Below, one piece after another: positions 17,986 to 25,853 of a stretch of DNA of 37,491 bases; position 1 is the first letter of the stretch; every line of letters begins with the position of its first letter. The notes under the pieces are model-generated. The model ran no database searches. It was not told the DNA's origin and was given only the letters and a program-made list of their open reading frames with translations. Location of the stretch: contig DBTU01000032.1 of NCBI GenBank assembly GCA_002307215.1, forward strand, positions 35,469 through 72,959, in the 5' to 3' direction. This stretch comes from Lachnoclostridium sp. UBA1308 (GTDB lineage Bacteria; Bacillota; Clostridia; Lachnospirales; Lachnospiraceae). The position numbers and the translations under genes are program-made.

Positions 17986-18975
17986 CTATGTTAACATGCA
18001 ATAAATTAAGCCAAGTATATTATCCTTAGAAATATTATAAAAATAATCTTCCGCTTTATTTTCAATCAATCTTCTTTCAATCTCCGCTCGTTCATATTTA
18101 CATCCCATAAGATTTTCTTTTAATTTATTGATATCATCTTTTGCAAAGAAATCCCCGTAGAAACTGATTTCCTCGATGATACCGTCCTTTACGAAGGAGC
18201 TTACAACAAGCTTTCCTCCATCAAATCTACTTTCTCTGGAAATATTAAAAGGTGGTGTTTTACCAAAATTCCACTCCCAACTTTCAAATTTCGATTCTTT
18301 TATTTGATTGATTCTTACCAGGTCTTCCTTTGTTAATGTATATTTTTGCATGTCTTTTAATAGGAAATCCAACATAAGATCTCTAAATTCAATACTCGAC
18401 ATTTGATGTTCTAAATGCTCCGCAATATTAGTCACTCTTTGTCTAACTGATTTGATACCTTTTGAAATAATCTTTTCGTCATCTACACATAATGCTTTCA
18501 CGAGATTATCTATGCTCGTGTTAAATAATAATGATCCGTGATGTAACAACAAATTTCCTCTTATATATTGGGCATTTCCAGAGAACTTTTTTCCATCAAT
18601 CAGCAGATCATTTCTGCCACTATGATATGCCTCAATTCCAATTGTTTTCAGTGCATTTATCATCGGCATTGTGAACTTATGAAAGTCAATATCCTTCGCT
18701 TGGGCATTTTTAAATAGAAAGGAGAATTGCCATCCTTCCATATCGGTGTAGATTGTTCCACCACCGGTAACTCTTCTGACTATGTTTATATTATTTTCTC
18801 TAGCAAAGTCCATATTTATTTCTTGCAACGCATTTTGATATTGTCCAATCATCAAGGTCGGTTGCGTTCGCCAGAAAATAAAATATTCTTCAGCAACAGA
18901 AAGTTCATACATCGCATAAGCTTCTAAAGCAAAATTAAAATAAGCATCGCAACTATTACTTTCTAAATAAACCAT
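17986..18975 (-). CDS. lplA: Lipoate-protein ligase A
   Basis: About 329 residues. It activates lipoate with ATP and attaches it to the lysine of lipoyl domains. The LplA motifs are intact: 'RRVTGGGTIYTD' (about 65-76), 'GRNDLLIDGKKFSGNAQ' (about 119-135, with the adenylate-contacting lysine), 'LLHHGSLLFN', and the C-terminal accessory domain. The start at 18975 is four bases after the lipA stop, and its GAGGGG site lies inside the end of lipA, so the two are coupled. The obvious local substrates are the E2 lipoyl domain encoded at 26749-28092. Some LplA enzymes also accept octanoate, which would let this pair with LipA when no LipB or LipM is present. Last gene of the cluster. Confidence 0.93.
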   Translation of the reverse strand: MVYLESNSCDAYFNFALEAYAMYELSVAEEYFIFWRTQPTLMIGQYQNALQEINMDFARENNINIVRRVTGGGTIYTDMEGWQFSFLFKNAQAKDIDFHKFTMPMINALKTIGIEAYHSGRNDLLIDGKKFSGNAQYIRGNLLLHHGSLLFNTSIDNLVKALCVDDEKIISKGIKSVRQRVTNIAEHLEHQMSSIEFRDLMLDFLLKDMQKYTLTKEDLVRINQIKESKFESWEWNFGKTPPFNISRESRFDGGKLVVSSFVKDGIIEEISFYGDFFAKDDINKLKENLMGCKYERAEIERRLIENKAEDYFYNISKDNILGLIYCMLT

Positions 18976-18979
18976 AGCA

Positions 18980-19843
18980 TCACCCCTCACTCAAAACATT
19001 CATTCCTTCCACGGCGTTGTAAGAGCTTCGAACCAGAGGCCCACTAGCAACATATTTAAATCCTTTTTCAAGGCCGATTAACCGATATTCATCGAACTGC
19101 TCCGGTGTTATATATTCAACTACCCTAAGGTGTGCTTTGCTGGGTTGTAAATACTGTCCTATTGTTAGTATATCGCAATCCATTTCTCTCAAATCATCCA
19201 TCACCGATTGTATCTGTTGCTTTGTTTCACCAAATCCTACCATGAGCCCTGATTTCGTATAAATGTGAGGATTATATTCCTTCACTCTTTTTAAAAGCTC
19301 TAGGGATCTTTCATAAGCGGCCATAGGCCTAACCTCATGATAGAGCTCCGGAACAGTTTCTATATTATGATTCAAAATATCAGGCTTTGCGTCCAAAACC
19401 GTATAAAGCGCAGTGATATCACCTTGAAAATCCGGTATTAAAACTTCAACAGAACTATGAGGTAGATATTCTCTAATATGATGAATCGTTTGAGCGAAAA
19501 ACTCTGCCCCTCCATCCTTTAAATCGTCACGAGTAACACTCGTCACAACGATATGCTTTAAACCTAACTGTTTTGATGCTTTTGCGACATTTTCAGGTTC
19601 CTCCGGATTGAGTGGTTGAACTATCCCTTTCGTCACTTGGCAGAACCGGCAATTTCTCGTACAGTTCTCCCCAAGAATCATAAATGTCGCAGTCTTATTC
19701 TTAAAGCACTCCCCTATGTTAGGGCATGCTGCACCTTCACATACCGTATGCAAGGATAGGACCTTTAACAATTTCTCCATTTCCAGAATGTCATTTGTAT
19801 TTGCTTTTATCTTTAACCACTCTGGTTTTCTTTGCACATCCAT
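18980..19843 (-). CDS. lipA: Lipoyl synthase
   Basis: About 287 residues. This radical SAM enzyme inserts two sulfurs into protein-bound octanoyl groups. Both iron-sulfur motifs are complete: the LipA-specific 'CEGAACPNIGEC' (auxiliary cluster, C-x4-C-x5-C) and the radical SAM 'CTRNCRFC' (C-x3-C-x2-C). The C-terminal serine that ligates the auxiliary cluster is in 'GPLVRSSY'. The open frame could begin with TTG at 19855, but GGAG lies six bases before the ATG at 19843. Lipoyl synthase needs an octanoylated carrier, yet no octanoyl transferase is encoded here. It is placed with E1-E2-E3 genes, so it probably matures that complex. Many fermentative clostridia rely on pyruvate:ferredoxin oxidoreductase and carry few lipoyl proteins, so its position here is telling. 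Confidence 0.95.
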   Translation of the reverse strand: MDVQRKPEWLKIKANTNDILEMEKLLKVLSLHTVCEGAACPNIGECFKNKTATFMILGENCTRNCRFCQVTKGIVQPLNPEEPENVAKASKQLGLKHIVVTSVTRDDLKDGGAEFFAQTIHHIREYLPHSSVEVLIPDFQGDITALYTVLDAKPDILNHNIETVPELYHEVRPMAAYERSLELLKRVKEYNPHIYTKSGLMVGFGETKQQIQSVMDDLREMDCDILTIGQYLQPSKAHLRVVEYITPEQFDEYRLIGLEKGFKYVASGPLVRSSYNAVEGMNVLSEG

Positions 19844-19897
19844 CGTTGGCTCCAATCTATTACTGAATTTTCACATTAAGGTAATATGCCTGCCCTT

Positions 19898-20905
19898 TTA
19901 AATTAGTTCCGGTACTAAGACTATTTTAATTCCTTTTCTTTCTTCCGCTAATTGAAAGGCTTGCTCTGCCTCACTAAATAGAAATCTATGTGAAATTAGT
20001 TCGTCAATTCTTTCTGTGTTTCTTATCAAATCGATCATTTCCGGAATTTCAAAATCATTGAAATTTCTTGATCCCTTTATTTCGATTTCCTTTACTATCA
20101 GTGTTTCAAATAAATCCATTGTTATCTTATTGCAAACACCTACTTGTATCATTACGCCTCTATTTTTCAAAATGCCAATATCATTTAAAATAGCAATCGC
20201 TGATCCGGAGCAATCTATGACTTTGTCCACACCTTTGCCGTTCGTTATTTCATTAATTCTCTCTTTGATGTTGCTCATTCCATTCACGAGATAGGTAGCT
20301 CCAAATCTCTCAGCCATTTTTAAACGTTCTTCGACAATATCTATCGCAATAACAATAGCGCCAAAGTGTACTGCACTTAGGATACAAAGGATTCCAAGTG
20401 GTCCGGTTCCTGAGATACAAACAATCTCTCCCTTTTTTATTTCTGCTTTTTTAACAGCGTGATAAGGAGTTCCCAGGGCATCCGTAATAAGTACACCTTG
20501 TTCAAAGGTTAGATCATCAGGCAGTCTTCTTAGAATCGTCTCAGGTACCGCTATATATTCTGCCATGCCTCCATCAACATCAAATCCTATGACACTGAGT
20601 TCCTCGCAAAAAATATAATCCCCTGCCAGGCAATATTCACACGTATTACAAGTGATATGGCAATTTAGGAAAACTCGATCTCCTGCTTTAAAGGTTTTGC
20701 AATGATTAACCTTTTCGATAATTCCTGATACTTCATGCCCCGGCGTAATTACAGATGGAACAGGATTGTGATATAGCATCTCAATATCCGTTCCGCAGAT
20801 TCCTGCTGCCATAACTTTAATTAAAGCATATCCTTCTAGTAAATCAGGTACTGATTTTTCGATAACCTCCACATTTTTTTTACCGTCTAATAAAATAGCT
20901 TTCAT
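19898..20905 (-). CDS. Zinc-dependent medium-chain dehydrogenase (polyol/threonine DH type) 1
   Basis: About 335 residues. The catalytic zinc ligands are visible: Cys in 'GICGTDIEM', and His-Glu in 'TPGHEVSGIIE'. The structural zinc site has four cysteines ('CHITCNTCEYC' and a later Cys, about 87-105). The nucleotide fold is at 'GTGPLGILCI' (about 165-175), with an acidic residue after the second strand ('IAIDIVEERL') that favours NAD+. The family oxidises secondary alcohols of polyols or sugars, or threonine. The frame opens at GTG (20914), but the ATG at 20905 is eight bases after GAGG. It sits between an SDR and lipA in the catabolic cluster. Its exact alcohol substrate is not predictable. 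It is only distantly similar to the second zinc dehydrogenase in the cluster (23121-24149), so the two probably act on different carbons. Confidence 0.82.
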   Translation of the reverse strand: MKAILLDGKKNVEVIEKSVPDLLEGYALIKVMAAGICGTDIEMLYHNPVPSVITPGHEVSGIIEKVNHCKTFKAGDRVFLNCHITCNTCEYCLAGDYIFCEELSVIGFDVDGGMAEYIAVPETILRRLPDDLTFEQGVLITDALGTPYHAVKKAEIKKGEIVCISGTGPLGILCILSAVHFGAIVIAIDIVEERLKMAERFGATYLVNGMSNIKERINEITNGKGVDKVIDCSGSAIAILNDIGILKNRGVMIQVGVCNKITMDLFETLIVKEIEIKGSRNFNDFEIPEMIDLIRNTERIDELISHRFLFSEAEQAFQLAEERKGIKIVLVPELI

Positions 20906-20934
20906 AGGGGACACCTCACTTAGTTCTTCTAGTA

Positions 20935-20984
20935 TATTTCTTCTATTTGTTATTTCTTCTATATTGTTATTCTCTCTATTAATA
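20935..20984. repeat. Degenerate 16-17 bp tandem repeat
   Basis: Three head-to-tail units on the plus strand: TATTTCTTCTATTTGT (20935-20950), TATTTCTTCTATATTGT (20951-20967) and the diverged TATTCTCTCTATTAATA (20968-20984). It lies in the gap between an SDR and a zinc dehydrogenase. In the minus-strand transcript it is a purine-rich, poorly structured leader. Confidence 0.55.
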
Positions 20985-20994
20985 ACTTTTCCTT

Positions 20995-21714
20995 TTATAT
21001 TTGATCATACCCTGTTGCCCAGGGCACGATATCTTTTACAACCATTCTACTACTCGTTTTAAGAAGAAAAACTACACACTCTGCAATATCCTCGGGTAAC
21101 ATCCATTGGTCAGAATCGCAAGGCATATCTTGACTACGCAACATCTCCGTATCTGTAACTCCCGGGTAAATTGTACTTACCTTAACCAGATATTTTTTTG
21201 CTTCCTGATACAAGGCTTCAGACAATCCTACAATCGCATATTTAGATACGCTATAACTTGTAACCTCCGGTTTTGCACCCAAAGCTACTGTCGAGGATAT
21301 ATTAATGATATGACCTTCCTTATTTTTCTTCATTTCCTTTAAGGCGCATTGTGAGAGAAAAAATTGGGCCTTCAAATTAGTATCCATTGTTAAATCCCAA
21401 TCTTTCTCCGTAACGCCAAAGATTCCATCCTTAATGATAACGCCTGCATTATTTATTAATATATCAACTTTTCCAAATTTTCTTATTACAATTTCAATCA
21501 CGTATTTGATATTATTTATCACCCTGATATCAGACTGTACAATTTCACACTGAATACCAAAGGCCTCTACTTCCTCTTTCAGCTTTAATAATTGTTCTTC
21601 ATTTCTGGCACAAGCAACAATATTACAGCCTTCTTTAGCAAGCGCAAGGGCAATTCCCTTACCAATCCCTCTGCTCGCTCCGGTAATTATCGCAACTTTA
21701 TTCTTTAAAATCAT
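20995..21714 (-). CDS. Short-chain dehydrogenase/reductase 1
   Basis: A 239-residue classical SDR. The cofactor loop 'TGASRGIG' (11-18), 'NNAG' (88-91), catalytic Ser in 'ISSTVALG' (about 140) and Tyr154-x3-Lys158 ('YSVSK') are all present, so it should be active. The residues after the second strand ('CARNEE') would suit NADP(H), in contrast with the second SDR. Length is normal. GAGG lies eight bases before the ATG, and it begins 27 bases after the E3 gene. Likely role: reversible oxidation of a hydroxyl or carbonyl on the sugar-derived substrate. The substrate cannot be inferred from sequence. Confidence 0.85.
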   Translation of the reverse strand: MILKNKVAIITGASRGIGKGIALALAKEGCNIVACARNEEQLLKLKEEVEAFGIQCEIVQSDIRVINNIKYVIEIVIRKFGKVDILINNAGVIIKDGIFGVTEKDWDLTMDTNLKAQFFLSQCALKEMKKNKEGHIINISSTVALGAKPEVTSYSVSKYAIVGLSEALYQEAKKYLVKVSTIYPGVTDTEMLRSQDMPCDSDQWMLPEDIAECVVFLLKTSSRMVVKDIVPWATGYDQI

Positions 21715-21741
21715 TGGACTAACCTCATCTATACTTTGTCA

Positions 21742-23103
21742 TTATAATTTATGAATTGCATGTCCAAAAACAGCATTTGCTGCTTCCATAACTCCCTCTG
21801 AAACCGTAGGATGAGCATGAACGCAATCCGCTATATCTTCGATACAGCATTCCGACTTCATAGCAAGCGCAAGCTCAGCTATCATGTCAGTAGCATGAGA
21901 ACAATACAGATGTGCTCCAAGAACCTGCCCATACCGTTTATCAGCAATAATTTTAATAAATCCTGAGGTCTCACCTTCAATGAGTGATTTACCATTTGCA
22001 GCCATCGGAAAGGTTCCGATCTTTATATCAAGCTCTTTTTTTAGCGCTTCTTGTTCCGTTAAACCAACCCAAGCAATTTCCGGTGTAATATAGATACATT
22101 GTGGAATTCCGCTATAATCCATATGTTTGTCTTCACCGCATATATTTTCTATTGCAATAATTCCTTCTTCGCTCGCTGTATGTGCTAGCATGGATTTGCC
22201 GTTGAGATCTCCAATCGCATAAAGTCCGGTAATGTTGGTTTGTAGTCTATCATTTGTCTGAATCATACCTCTGCTATGGACTATTCCTAGCTTCTCCAAC
22301 ATTTCTATGTTGACTGCTGATTTTCGTCCCGTGGATATTAATACCTGAGCTGCGCTAACCTCGAACTCTTTATTATCTTTTTCATAGAGGACTGAGTTTT
22401 CCTGGATTTTTTTGACCTTAGCTCCGGTGATTATTGTCAAACCCAATTTGGTAAGATCTTTGGTCACTGCCTTGATAATTTCTTGATCCGCATTGAATAA
22501 AATACTATCCATCATCTCAATAATCGTTACCTTAACACCGAAAGAATTTAGCAAAAATGCAAATTCAATACCAATCACACCACCACCAACAATAACTAGC
22601 TTTTCAGGTAACTTAGATAACTGAAGCAGTTGATCACTGGTGATCACTATTTTGTGTTGGATTCCATCAATAGGCGGTAATACCGGTTCTGAACCAGTCG
22701 CGAGTATGATATTCTTGGCTATATATTCTATACCCTTTGCCACTATCGTATTTTTGTTAATAAGTGTTGCTTCTGAACGAATTAGTTCTATCTTATTTGC
22801 ACTTATGAGCATCTCAATACCACCGACCAAATGGTCAACAATGCCCTCTTTATGTTCCATTACTGTCGTCCAGTCAAAGGATATATTATCGTAATGTATA
22901 CCATATTTCTTAGAATCCTTCGCATAATTGTAAATCGATGCTGATTTCAACAATGCTTTTGTAGGAATGCAGCCTTTGTTTAGGCATACACCACCGAGCT
23001 TTTCCTTTTCAAATAATATTGTTTTAAGTCCCCTTTGAGCTGCCTTAATTGCTGCAACGTACCCTCCGGGACCTCCTCCAATAATCGCTACATCATAGGT
23101 CAT
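21742..23103 (-). CDS. lpdA: Dihydrolipoyl dehydrogenase (E3)
   Basis: A 453-residue flavoprotein that reoxidises the dihydrolipoyl arm of E2 with NAD+. It has the FAD-binding 'GGGPGGYVAAIKAA' (9-22), the redox disulfide Cys40-Cys45 ('GGVCLNKGCIPTK'), an NAD-binding 'GGGVIGIEFAFLL' (about 173-185), the second FAD motif 'LYAIGD', and the C-terminal active-site 'HAHPTVSE' with the His-Glu pair. There is no N-terminal lipoyl domain. It lies 17 bases after the zinc dehydrogenase gene and about 3.6 kb downstream of E2, in the same direction. Together with E1-alpha, E1-beta and E2 it completes the complex. Confidence 0.95.
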   Translation of the reverse strand: MTYDVAIIGGGPGGYVAAIKAAQRGLKTILFEKEKLGGVCLNKGCIPTKALLKSASIYNYAKDSKKYGIHYDNISFDWTTVMEHKEGIVDHLVGGIEMLISANKIELIRSEATLINKNTIVAKGIEYIAKNIILATGSEPVLPPIDGIQHKIVITSDQLLQLSKLPEKLVIVGGGVIGIEFAFLLNSFGVKVTIIEMMDSILFNADQEIIKAVTKDLTKLGLTIITGAKVKKIQENSVLYEKDNKEFEVSAAQVLISTGRKSAVNIEMLEKLGIVHSRGMIQTNDRLQTNITGLYAIGDLNGKSMLAHTASEEGIIAIENICGEDKHMDYSGIPQCIYITPEIAWVGLTEQEALKKELDIKIGTFPMAANGKSLIEGETSGFIKIIADKRYGQVLGAHLYCSHATDMIAELALAMKSECCIEDIADCVHAHPTVSEGVMEAANAVFGHAIHKL

Positions 23104-23120
23104 AATTATATTCTCCCTTT

Positions 23121-24149
23121 CTATAAGCTCATATCTATTATAACTTCGATTCCTTCCCCTCTACGAAGAAGTTGGATACCATCTTCTAACTTCTCAAGAG
23201 GGAACGTATGTGTTACGAGTTCTTTTAAATCTAGCACACCACTCTCTAATATTTGAACCGCCTTCGGAAATGTAGCATTTGCCAGCCAAGTCCCAAGAAC
23301 AGAAATTTCCTTGAAAATAATCTCGCTTTGCGTAACTTCCGGATGAGCCATTTTATTAACTCCGAACAAAAGTACCTTACCACCTTTTCGTACTACTTTA
23401 ATCGCTGCGGGTAATTGAGATCCTACAACATCAATAGCGAAATCACTACCGATCACCGTCTTTTCTTTTACAAAGGAATCCAAATCATTTTCCATCGGAT
23501 TAATCGCATAATCCGCACCGGATTTCAAGGCATATTCTCGCCTTAATTCACTAGGCTCAGATACAATAATGGGATAAGCGCCAGAGGCTTTCATTAACTG
23601 TACAAATAATAGTCCGATCGGCCCTGCACCAATGATTGTTACACTATCCCCCGGATTAGCTTTGATTTTATTAATTCCATTGACCGTACAAGCGAGTGGT
23701 TCTGCAAAAGCAGCTATTTCTGCCGGTAAATTATCTGAAATCTTATAGGCAACTTTCTCAGATACTCTTGTATATTCGCAAAATCCGCCTTCTCCACCTA
23801 GCCCCATAGGGATTATATTTTCACATTGATTCGGAAGATTCATCTGACAATATTTACACACTCCACAGTAATCGTTGGGATTAACAACAACACGATCTCC
23901 AACCTTAAAGTTGATTACACTTTCTCCGATCTCAATAATTTCACCTACAAGTTCATGTCCTAGAATATGATTTGGCTCCATATCATATCCCGGTGGAACG
24001 GATAACACATGTACATCTGTCCCACAGATAGAGCACACCTCTATTTTAAGTATCATATCATCACCCTTTTGGATCTTAGGTATTTCAACTTTCTTAATTG
24101 TTATAACGCCATTACCTTCAAAAATGGCTGCTCTCATTGTTCCCTTCAT
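23121..24149 (-). CDS. Zinc-dependent medium-chain dehydrogenase (polyol/threonine DH type) 2
   Basis: A 342-residue MDR enzyme. The catalytic zinc ligands are in 'SICGTDVHV' (Cys) and 'ILGHELVGEI' (His-Glu). The structural zinc cysteines are 'CGVCKYCQMNLPNQC' (about 95-109). The nucleotide site is 'GAGPIGLLFVQL' (about 173-184). The ending 'GEGIEVIIDMSL' is typical for sorbitol/threonine dehydrogenase relatives. AGAGAGG lies eight bases before the ATG, and it starts 23 bases after rbsD and stops 17 bases before lpdA, so it belongs to the same transcript. Expected reaction: NAD(P)-linked oxidation of a secondary alcohol to a ketone. Which sugar or polyol is unknown. Confidence 0.83.
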   Translation of the reverse strand: MKGTMRAAIFEGNGVITIKKVEIPKIQKGDDMILKIEVCSICGTDVHVLSVPPGYDMEPNHILGHELVGEIIEIGESVINFKVGDRVVVNPNDYCGVCKYCQMNLPNQCENIIPMGLGGEGGFCEYTRVSEKVAYKISDNLPAEIAAFAEPLACTVNGINKIKANPGDSVTIIGAGPIGLLFVQLMKASGAYPIIVSEPSELRREYALKSGADYAINPMENDLDSFVKEKTVIGSDFAIDVVGSQLPAAIKVVRKGGKVLLFGVNKMAHPEVTQSEIIFKEISVLGTWLANATFPKAVQILESGVLDLKELVTHTFPLEKLEDGIQLLRRGEGIEVIIDMSL

Positions 24150-24172
24150 ATTTATTGCCTCTCTTTCTCAGA

Positions 24173-24568
24173 TTAAAAAGTCACACCGGATTCCAGAATA
24201 ATATTAGCATAAGCTTTACATTCGCCGGTTCTGACCACTGCTTTTGAATGAGCTGATTCTTCCTTCAACTTCTCATGTGATACTTCTGTAATCTGATCTT
24301 TGTTAAAAAGTTCGTGAAGTGCATCATACAAATCCATATTAACTTCTTTCATCTCAGAGGCAATCGTCACCTTTTGAATTTCTAATTCTGTTAATACAGC
24401 CTTAAGAACGTCAATAAACTTTGGCAGACCTAGACTAATTGCCAAATCAATTCGTTCAACATTATCGGGAACAGGAAGACCTGCGTCCCCGATTGTCAGT
24501 GTATCAAAATGTCCCATACAAGAGATAACTCTTGAAATGTCGCTATTTAGAAGGGTTGTTTTTTTCAT
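24173..24568 (-). CDS. rbsD: D-ribose pyranase (mutarotase) RbsD
   Basis: 131 residues, the canonical RbsD length. It keeps the catalytic His in 'MGHFDTLTIGDAGLPVP' (about 16-32) and the C-terminal 'HSKAVVRTGECKAYANIIL' block that closes the active site of the decamer, very like E. coli RbsD. It interconverts pyranose and furanose forms of ribose-like sugars so that a kinase can use the furanose. The frame opens upstream at 24580, but GGAGG five bases before the ATG at 24568 sets the start. It is separated by six genes from the ribokinase. It supports an aldopentose-like or related reducing sugar as the imported compound, or as an intermediate. Confidence 0.92.
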   Translation of the reverse strand: MKKTTLLNSDISRVISCMGHFDTLTIGDAGLPVPDNVERIDLAISLGLPKFIDVLKAVLTELEIQKVTIASEMKEVNMDLYDALHELFNKDQITEVSHEKLKEESAHSKAVVRTGECKAYANIILESGVTF

Positions 24569-24638
24569 AGATACCTCCATTACGCCGCATCACTTACGAA
24601 TAGTTATATGCATGTTAAAGTGTTTTTCCAGAACATTA

Positions 24639-25745
24639 TTACCTCTTTAAAATGATTGGTAAATTATATTTATGTGTTTCCCACTCATAGGTTTTCGTAG
24701 GCCAGAATTGCCCACACGATATCACTTCACCACCGGCTTTATTGCTAATACAAAGTTCTTCCGTTTTAGCACCTCTTAAGGTGATGAAATAATCTGTTGG
24801 CATCTTTTCTTTTATGGTTTCCCCATTCATAAAGGGTTGTGCAGAGCCCAAAAAGTATCCGGTAACGCCTCCCGGGTAGTGATTTTCCCATTCATCGGCA
24901 TAGCCACTATCCTTTAATAACTTTCTCCTCACTTCAAAAATATCACGAAAGGGGTGACCCGGTATTGTCATTGCCATTGCTTGAGCCTGAAGTATATTTA
25001 GTAATTCATATTTTTCATAAAGCTCCTCTGTCAAGCTATCGTCGAAACTTATCATGCGTGTTATATTGGCATGCAACCCATTTCGTTCTGCTGCAACATG
25101 TACTAGCACAGTTTTATCAACCTTTTTAAGGGATGCCACCGGATGGCGATAACGTTCTATTCTTTCATCACTTCCTACCAATAAAACTTTAGGTAACATA
25201 TTCCTTTTTGCATATTCATAGGATAATTCCGCTTCAATCGCAACTTCAGTCATACCTGGTTGTATTTTTAAAGCTACTTGATATAATATTTCATCCACAT
25301 CTGAGCCGATGTCTTTGTACCTGCTGATCTCATGTTTTGTTAAAGGATAATGCAACCAATAGATATCCCAAGTTCTACAATCCGCACCTGCAATATCCGT
25401 ATCGGAAAGGACCTTTTTATTACCGATGATCTCCATGGCTTTTTCTGTGGGGAATTTTTCAAACCATTTTAAAGAAATTTTTTCAATATCTAACCCTTGA
25501 AGTTCATCATCGTAAATTCGATCCAAATCCATATACTGAGCGATTAAGAAGATTTTTTCTCTTGTGATTAGCAATACACCAAAGCCGATATCGGTATTTC
25601 TTAATACTTTATTGTCTCCACCACAGGTGAACCAGGCAAAATTTTCACGCCGAGATAAAATTGCCGCGTCATAACCCTGTTGCTCCATATATCCATAAAG
25701 TCTTTCTTTCTTTTCTAAAAAGTCTTTCCTCAATGGAGTATTCAT
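24639..25745 (-). CDS. M24-family (creatinase/prolidase fold) protein with degenerate metal site
   Basis: 368 residues: an N-terminal creatinase-like domain (about 8-130, 'AAILSRRENFAWFTCGG') and a C-terminal pita-bread domain (about 140-340). True M24 peptidases use five metal ligands (Asp, Asp, His, Glu, Glu). Here the first Asp position reads His216 ('LVHVAAERNGLHANITR'), the second reads Asn227, and the 'GHGIG' histidine region reads 'YPGGVTGY'. The last glutamate area keeps only 'KTEELCI'. So it is unlikely to be a metallo-aminopeptidase. Creatinase shows that this fold can work without metal. AGGAG lies five bases before the ATG. The gene sits between an SDR and rbsD, which argues for a role in small-molecule catabolism, either as an enzyme or in regulation. 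Real function unknown. Confidence 0.75.
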   Translation of the reverse strand: MNTPLRKDFLEKKERLYGYMEQQGYDAAILSRRENFAWFTCGGDNKVLRNTDIGFGVLLITREKIFLIAQYMDLDRIYDDELQGLDIEKISLKWFEKFPTEKAMEIIGNKKVLSDTDIAGADCRTWDIYWLHYPLTKHEISRYKDIGSDVDEILYQVALKIQPGMTEVAIEAELSYEYAKRNMLPKVLLVGSDERIERYRHPVASLKKVDKTVLVHVAAERNGLHANITRMISFDDSLTEELYEKYELLNILQAQAMAMTIPGHPFRDIFEVRRKLLKDSGYADEWENHYPGGVTGYFLGSAQPFMNGETIKEKMPTDYFITLRGAKTEELCISNKAGGEVISCGQFWPTKTYEWETHKYNLPIILKR

Positions 25746-25757
25746 ATTGACTCCTAA

Positions 25758-25849
25758 CCGTGTGCTTTAGCACACATTTTAATCAAGAAGTGTGATGATG
25801 TTTTTCTTCACACTTCTTCCATCCGTGTGCTTTAGCACACATTTAATCA
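25758..25849. repeat. Paired palindromes flanking a hairpin
   Basis: CCGTGTGCTTTAGCACACATTT occurs twice in the same orientation (from 25758 and from 25823), followed by TTAATCA with one T more in the first copy. Each contains GTGTGCT-TT-AGCACAC, a 7-bp-arm palindrome (25760-25775 and 25825-25840), with centres 65 bases apart. Between them is an 11-bp perfect hairpin (25785-25795 with 25808-25818). The whole block fills the gap between an SDR stop and the ribosome binding site of the M24-like gene. Confidence 0.8.
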
Positions 25850-25853
25850 GAAT

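Noticed and set aside
25758..25849. A CRISPR array suggested by repeated palindromes
   Set aside because: There are only two repeats, the spacer is itself a hairpin, and there are no cas genes.
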